This document shows positions 62,393 to 64,000 of a DNA stretch of 64,000 nt, in pieces. The notes beneath the pieces are model-generated. The model was not told the DNA's origin and did not search any database. It saw only the letters and a list, made by a program, of their open reading frames with translations. Every line of letters starts with the position of its first letter. Within the stretch, counting starts at the first letter, position 1. The translations under genes and the position numbers were made by a program. Source of the stretch: Bacteroides fragilis (GTDB taxonomy: Bacteria > Bacteroidota > Bacteroidia > Bacteroidales > Bacteroidaceae); assembly GCF_002849695.1 (NCBI RefSeq), contig NZ_CP018937.1, forward strand, positions 4,588,001 through 4,652,000. Reading direction: 5' to 3'.

Positions 62393-63229
62393 TTAAACTG
62401 TTGTCTCCCCCTTCTCGGGTGCTTTTGTAAAGAACTTGTTTACGACCGCAGCTACACCGTCCTCCTCGTTGCTAAGGGTAATGTAGTCGGCGGCTTTCTT
62501 TACCGGTTCCTGTGCATTGCCCATGGCTACACCCAATCCGGCAAATTGAATCATTGAAAGATCGTTGTAGCCGTCGCCTACAGCCACCATCTCTTCCCGG
62601 TTCATGTTCAGCTTGTTAAGTAAGACAGATAAAGATTGTGCCTTGTCTATTCCCTGTGGCACCAGTTCGAGGAAGAAGGGCTCCGAGCGGTAAACACTCA
62701 GTTGACCTTGCAGTTCTACCGAAAGTTCGGCTTCAATGGGAATCAGACGATGTGGATCACTCACAATCAAGCACTTAGGAGGCGGCAGACGGATGTCTTT
62801 CAGAAAATCCTTGGAAGGATATATCTGCATTTTATTGAGGAAAGCCTCTTTCCGGACATACACGTCATCAGGATATTCAGTGATGATATATTGCCGGTCG
62901 TAAGTCAGGATAGGGAGTTGGTTGCGTGTGGCGCATTCGTATAGCCGAGGTATCACTTCGTCCGGCAATACATTGGCATAAACGATCTCTCCGGTACTCC
63001 AGTCGATAATTTCTCCGCCGTTATAGGAGAGGATAAATCCGCCGAACTCCTTCATGCGCAGTTCGTCGGCCAAGGGTGCAATACCAAAGGTAGGACGTCC
63101 CGATGCAAGTATCAGTTTCACACCCTGTTGCTGTACACGTATCAGTGCTTCTCGGTTGCGTGGAGTTATCTCTTTTTTAGCGTTGGTCAGTGTTCCGTCC
63201 AAGTCGAGTACGAGGAGTTTGTATTTCAT
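62393..63229 (-). CDS. HAD family Cof-type phosphatase
   Basis: This HAD-IIB hydrolase has 278 residues. Motif I is LVLDLDGTLTN with the nucleophile and acid aspartates, motif II is LILASGRP, and motif III with IV is AVGDGYNDLSMIQFAGLGVAMGNA. A C2B cap domain lies between. The Cof/YidA group dephosphorylates sugar phosphates, FMN or PLP, and the substrate cannot be set here. It is monocistronic. A TACCTTTG box lies 30 bp upstream. Confidence 0.9.
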   Translation of the reverse strand: MKYKLLVLDLDGTLTNAKKEITPRNREALIRVQQQGVKLILASGRPTFGIAPLADELRMKEFGGFILSYNGGEIIDWSTGEIVYANVLPDEVIPRLYECATRNQLPILTYDRQYIITEYPDDVYVRKEAFLNKMQIYPSKDFLKDIRLPPPKCLIVSDPHRLIPIEAELSVELQGQLSVYRSEPFFLELVPQGIDKAQSLSVLLNKLNMNREEMVAVGDGYNDLSMIQFAGLGVAMGNAQEPVKKAADYITLSNEEDGVAAVVNKFFTKAPEKGETTV

Positions 63230-63258
63230 CAGTGGCTTTTGTTTGGGTTTTGAGGGTG

Positions 63259-63266
63259 CAAAGGTA
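63259..63266 (-). promoter_or_regulatory. -7 box for Cof phosphatase
   Basis: TACCTTTG on the minus strand, 30 bp before the ATG at 63229. Confidence 0.55.
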
Positions 63267-63453
63267 GTGGTTTTGGGTATATCACCAAACAGGATGCGAG
63301 TAAATAAAGAATGAATGATACGTAGTCTGTTTGATGCGCTTTGATACGTTTATGCTATTGGGGAATTTATTGTCTTGAAATTTTTCTTTATTTTCTTTAA
63401 AACCAGAAATAAATACACGATATTTGTTTTGTATTACTAAAACAACCGAGTAT

Positions 63454-63711
63454 ATGAAAAAGTATTTAAAAGCAATTGGCTGTTTTGCCATTTTCGTATT
63501 GGCTGTATTCTCGTATTTCAGAGAGCAATCTTATAAGTTGAATTCTTTGTCATTACAGAATGTCGAAGCATTGGCAGGCGATACTGAGGGTGGTGCTACT
63601 ATCACTTGCTCCCGTACGTGTTCTGATGGAGTAGGACGTTGCTACAAGACCATTGATAAGTGGGGAAACTGTCATTTTGACGGTAGTCAATTATATTCTT
63701 GTACCTGTTAA
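63454..63711 (+). CDS. NVEALA domain peptide
   Basis: This small secreted peptide of 85 residues has a leader of about 45 residues with a hydrophobic segment (IGCFAIFVLAVFSYF) and the diagnostic SLQNVEALAGD motif. The tail carries six cysteines and ends SCTC. NVEALA peptides are restricted to Bacteroidales and are typically followed by 6-bladed beta-propeller proteins, as here. The function is unknown, and disulfide-stabilised signalling or adhesive roles are guesses. The longer frame from 63424 lacks the typical MKKYLK start. An inverted repeat follows the stop. Confidence 0.85.
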   Translation: MKKYLKAIGCFAIFVLAVFSYFREQSYKLNSLSLQNVEALAGDTEGGATITCSRTCSDGVGRCYKTIDKWGNCHFDGSQLYSCTC

Positions 63712-63718
63712 CTATTAA

Positions 63719-63814
63719 GCAGAAGTTATACCAAAAGTTTAGAGTTTCTTCATTTCCTTTTTTAAAATACAGGAGAGGAGATGATTACTACAAATTTCTT
63801 GGTATAACTTCCTG
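63719..63814. repeat. Inverted repeat between peptide and propeller genes
   Basis: GAAGTTATACCAA (63722-63734) is the exact reverse complement of 63799-63811, and the pairing extends to GCA/TGC with one bulge. Between the arms is AGGAGAGGAG directly before ATG 63781, an 8-codon ORF (MITTNFLV, stop 63805-63807) whose end runs into the right arm. It could limit read-through from the peptide gene. Confidence 0.75.
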
Positions 63815-63840
63815 CATTGTTAATCTAATCTAATAAAGTT

Positions 63841-64000
63841 ATGAAGAATATCTTGTTAACACTTCTCTTGTTTATACTTTTTTCATGTAAAAGCACTGGA
63901 GATAAAACCGACTGTGAAGTATTACATGTCGATTTGGTTGAACGCCCTGTTGCAACGGAAGAATTATTTTCTAAAATATCTGTCATTCCATTGGAAACCA
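63841..64000 (+). CDS. 6-bladed beta-propeller lipoprotein (partial, runs off the edge)
   Basis: Only the first 53 codons are in the window. The lipoprotein signal is LLLFILFSC, and the mature start HVDLVERPVATEELFSKISV leads to IPLET. This is the usual opening of Bacteroides 6-bladed beta-propeller proteins paired with NVEALA peptides. It lies 129 bp after the NVEALA stop on the same strand. The rest of the gene lies beyond 64000, so completeness cannot be judged. Confidence 0.75.
   Translation, partial: MKNILLTLLLFILFSCKSTGDKTDCEVLHVDLVERPVATEELFSKISVIPLET

Overview
The window reads as ordinary chromosome of a Bacteroidota gut anaerobe, genus Bacteroides and most like B. fragilis. Three things support this. 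Nearly every confident gene start has a TAnnTTTG box just upstream, which is the Bacteroides sigma-ABfr -7 element, and classical Shine-Dalgarno sites are scarce. Families that are typical of or restricted to Bacteroidales are present (NVEALA peptide with a 6-bladed propeller partner, DUF3244 plus C10 peptidase, DUF4348, DUF2851, DUF5009, S46 dipeptidyl peptidase). Secreted lipoproteins with Bacteroides-type lipoboxes are common. The species call is inference.

Layout. 1-17.5 kb: polA diverging from a polyprenyl synthase, a DUF1266 gene behind a structured leader, then a minus-strand housekeeping run (mnmG, apt, uvrC, dtd, mazG-like, deoC) with a parS-like palindrome between mnmG and apt. A 4-gene AT-rich cassette (TPR membrane regulator, DUF3244 protein, C10 cysteine protease, small lipoprotein) lies between mnmG and ybeY. 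17.5-24.6 kb: plus-strand alkD-like, ruvB, flippase, DUF389 and S46 peptidase genes. 24.6-31.4 kb: minus-strand EamA transporter, DEAD-box helicase, tyrosine phosphatase lipoprotein and a PfkB/SIS/LOG operon. 31.5-43.5 kb: M16 peptidase, a small secreted protein, DUF5009, GNAT, a mannonate dehydratase/SDR pair, and dapB-lepB-lepB-wbqC, in which the second signal peptidase has lost its catalytic residues. 43.5-59.9 kb: dus, porin, CBM9-like protein, a complete RND efflux system followed by lpxA, a secreted GH2 beta-galactosidase, and a Big_5/DUF3108 pair. 59.8-64 kb: thioesterase, cysS, Cof phosphatase, NVEALA peptide and the start of a propeller lipoprotein.

The most unusual signal is non-coding. 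At least three, probably four, intergenic stretches (11318-11427, 25907-26082, 43661-43771, 62216-62304) are built from unlike sequences that share a 22-bp period, with a short dyad or hairpin in most units. I do not recognise a described family. Other items of note are the pseudo-signal-peptidase, the mutually exclusive hairpins at 4630-4751, a terminator hairpin whose T-run abuts the uvrC ATG, and an inverted repeat containing an 8-codon ORF between the NVEALA peptide and its partner. I found no rRNA, tRNA, CRISPR array, insertion sequence or prophage.
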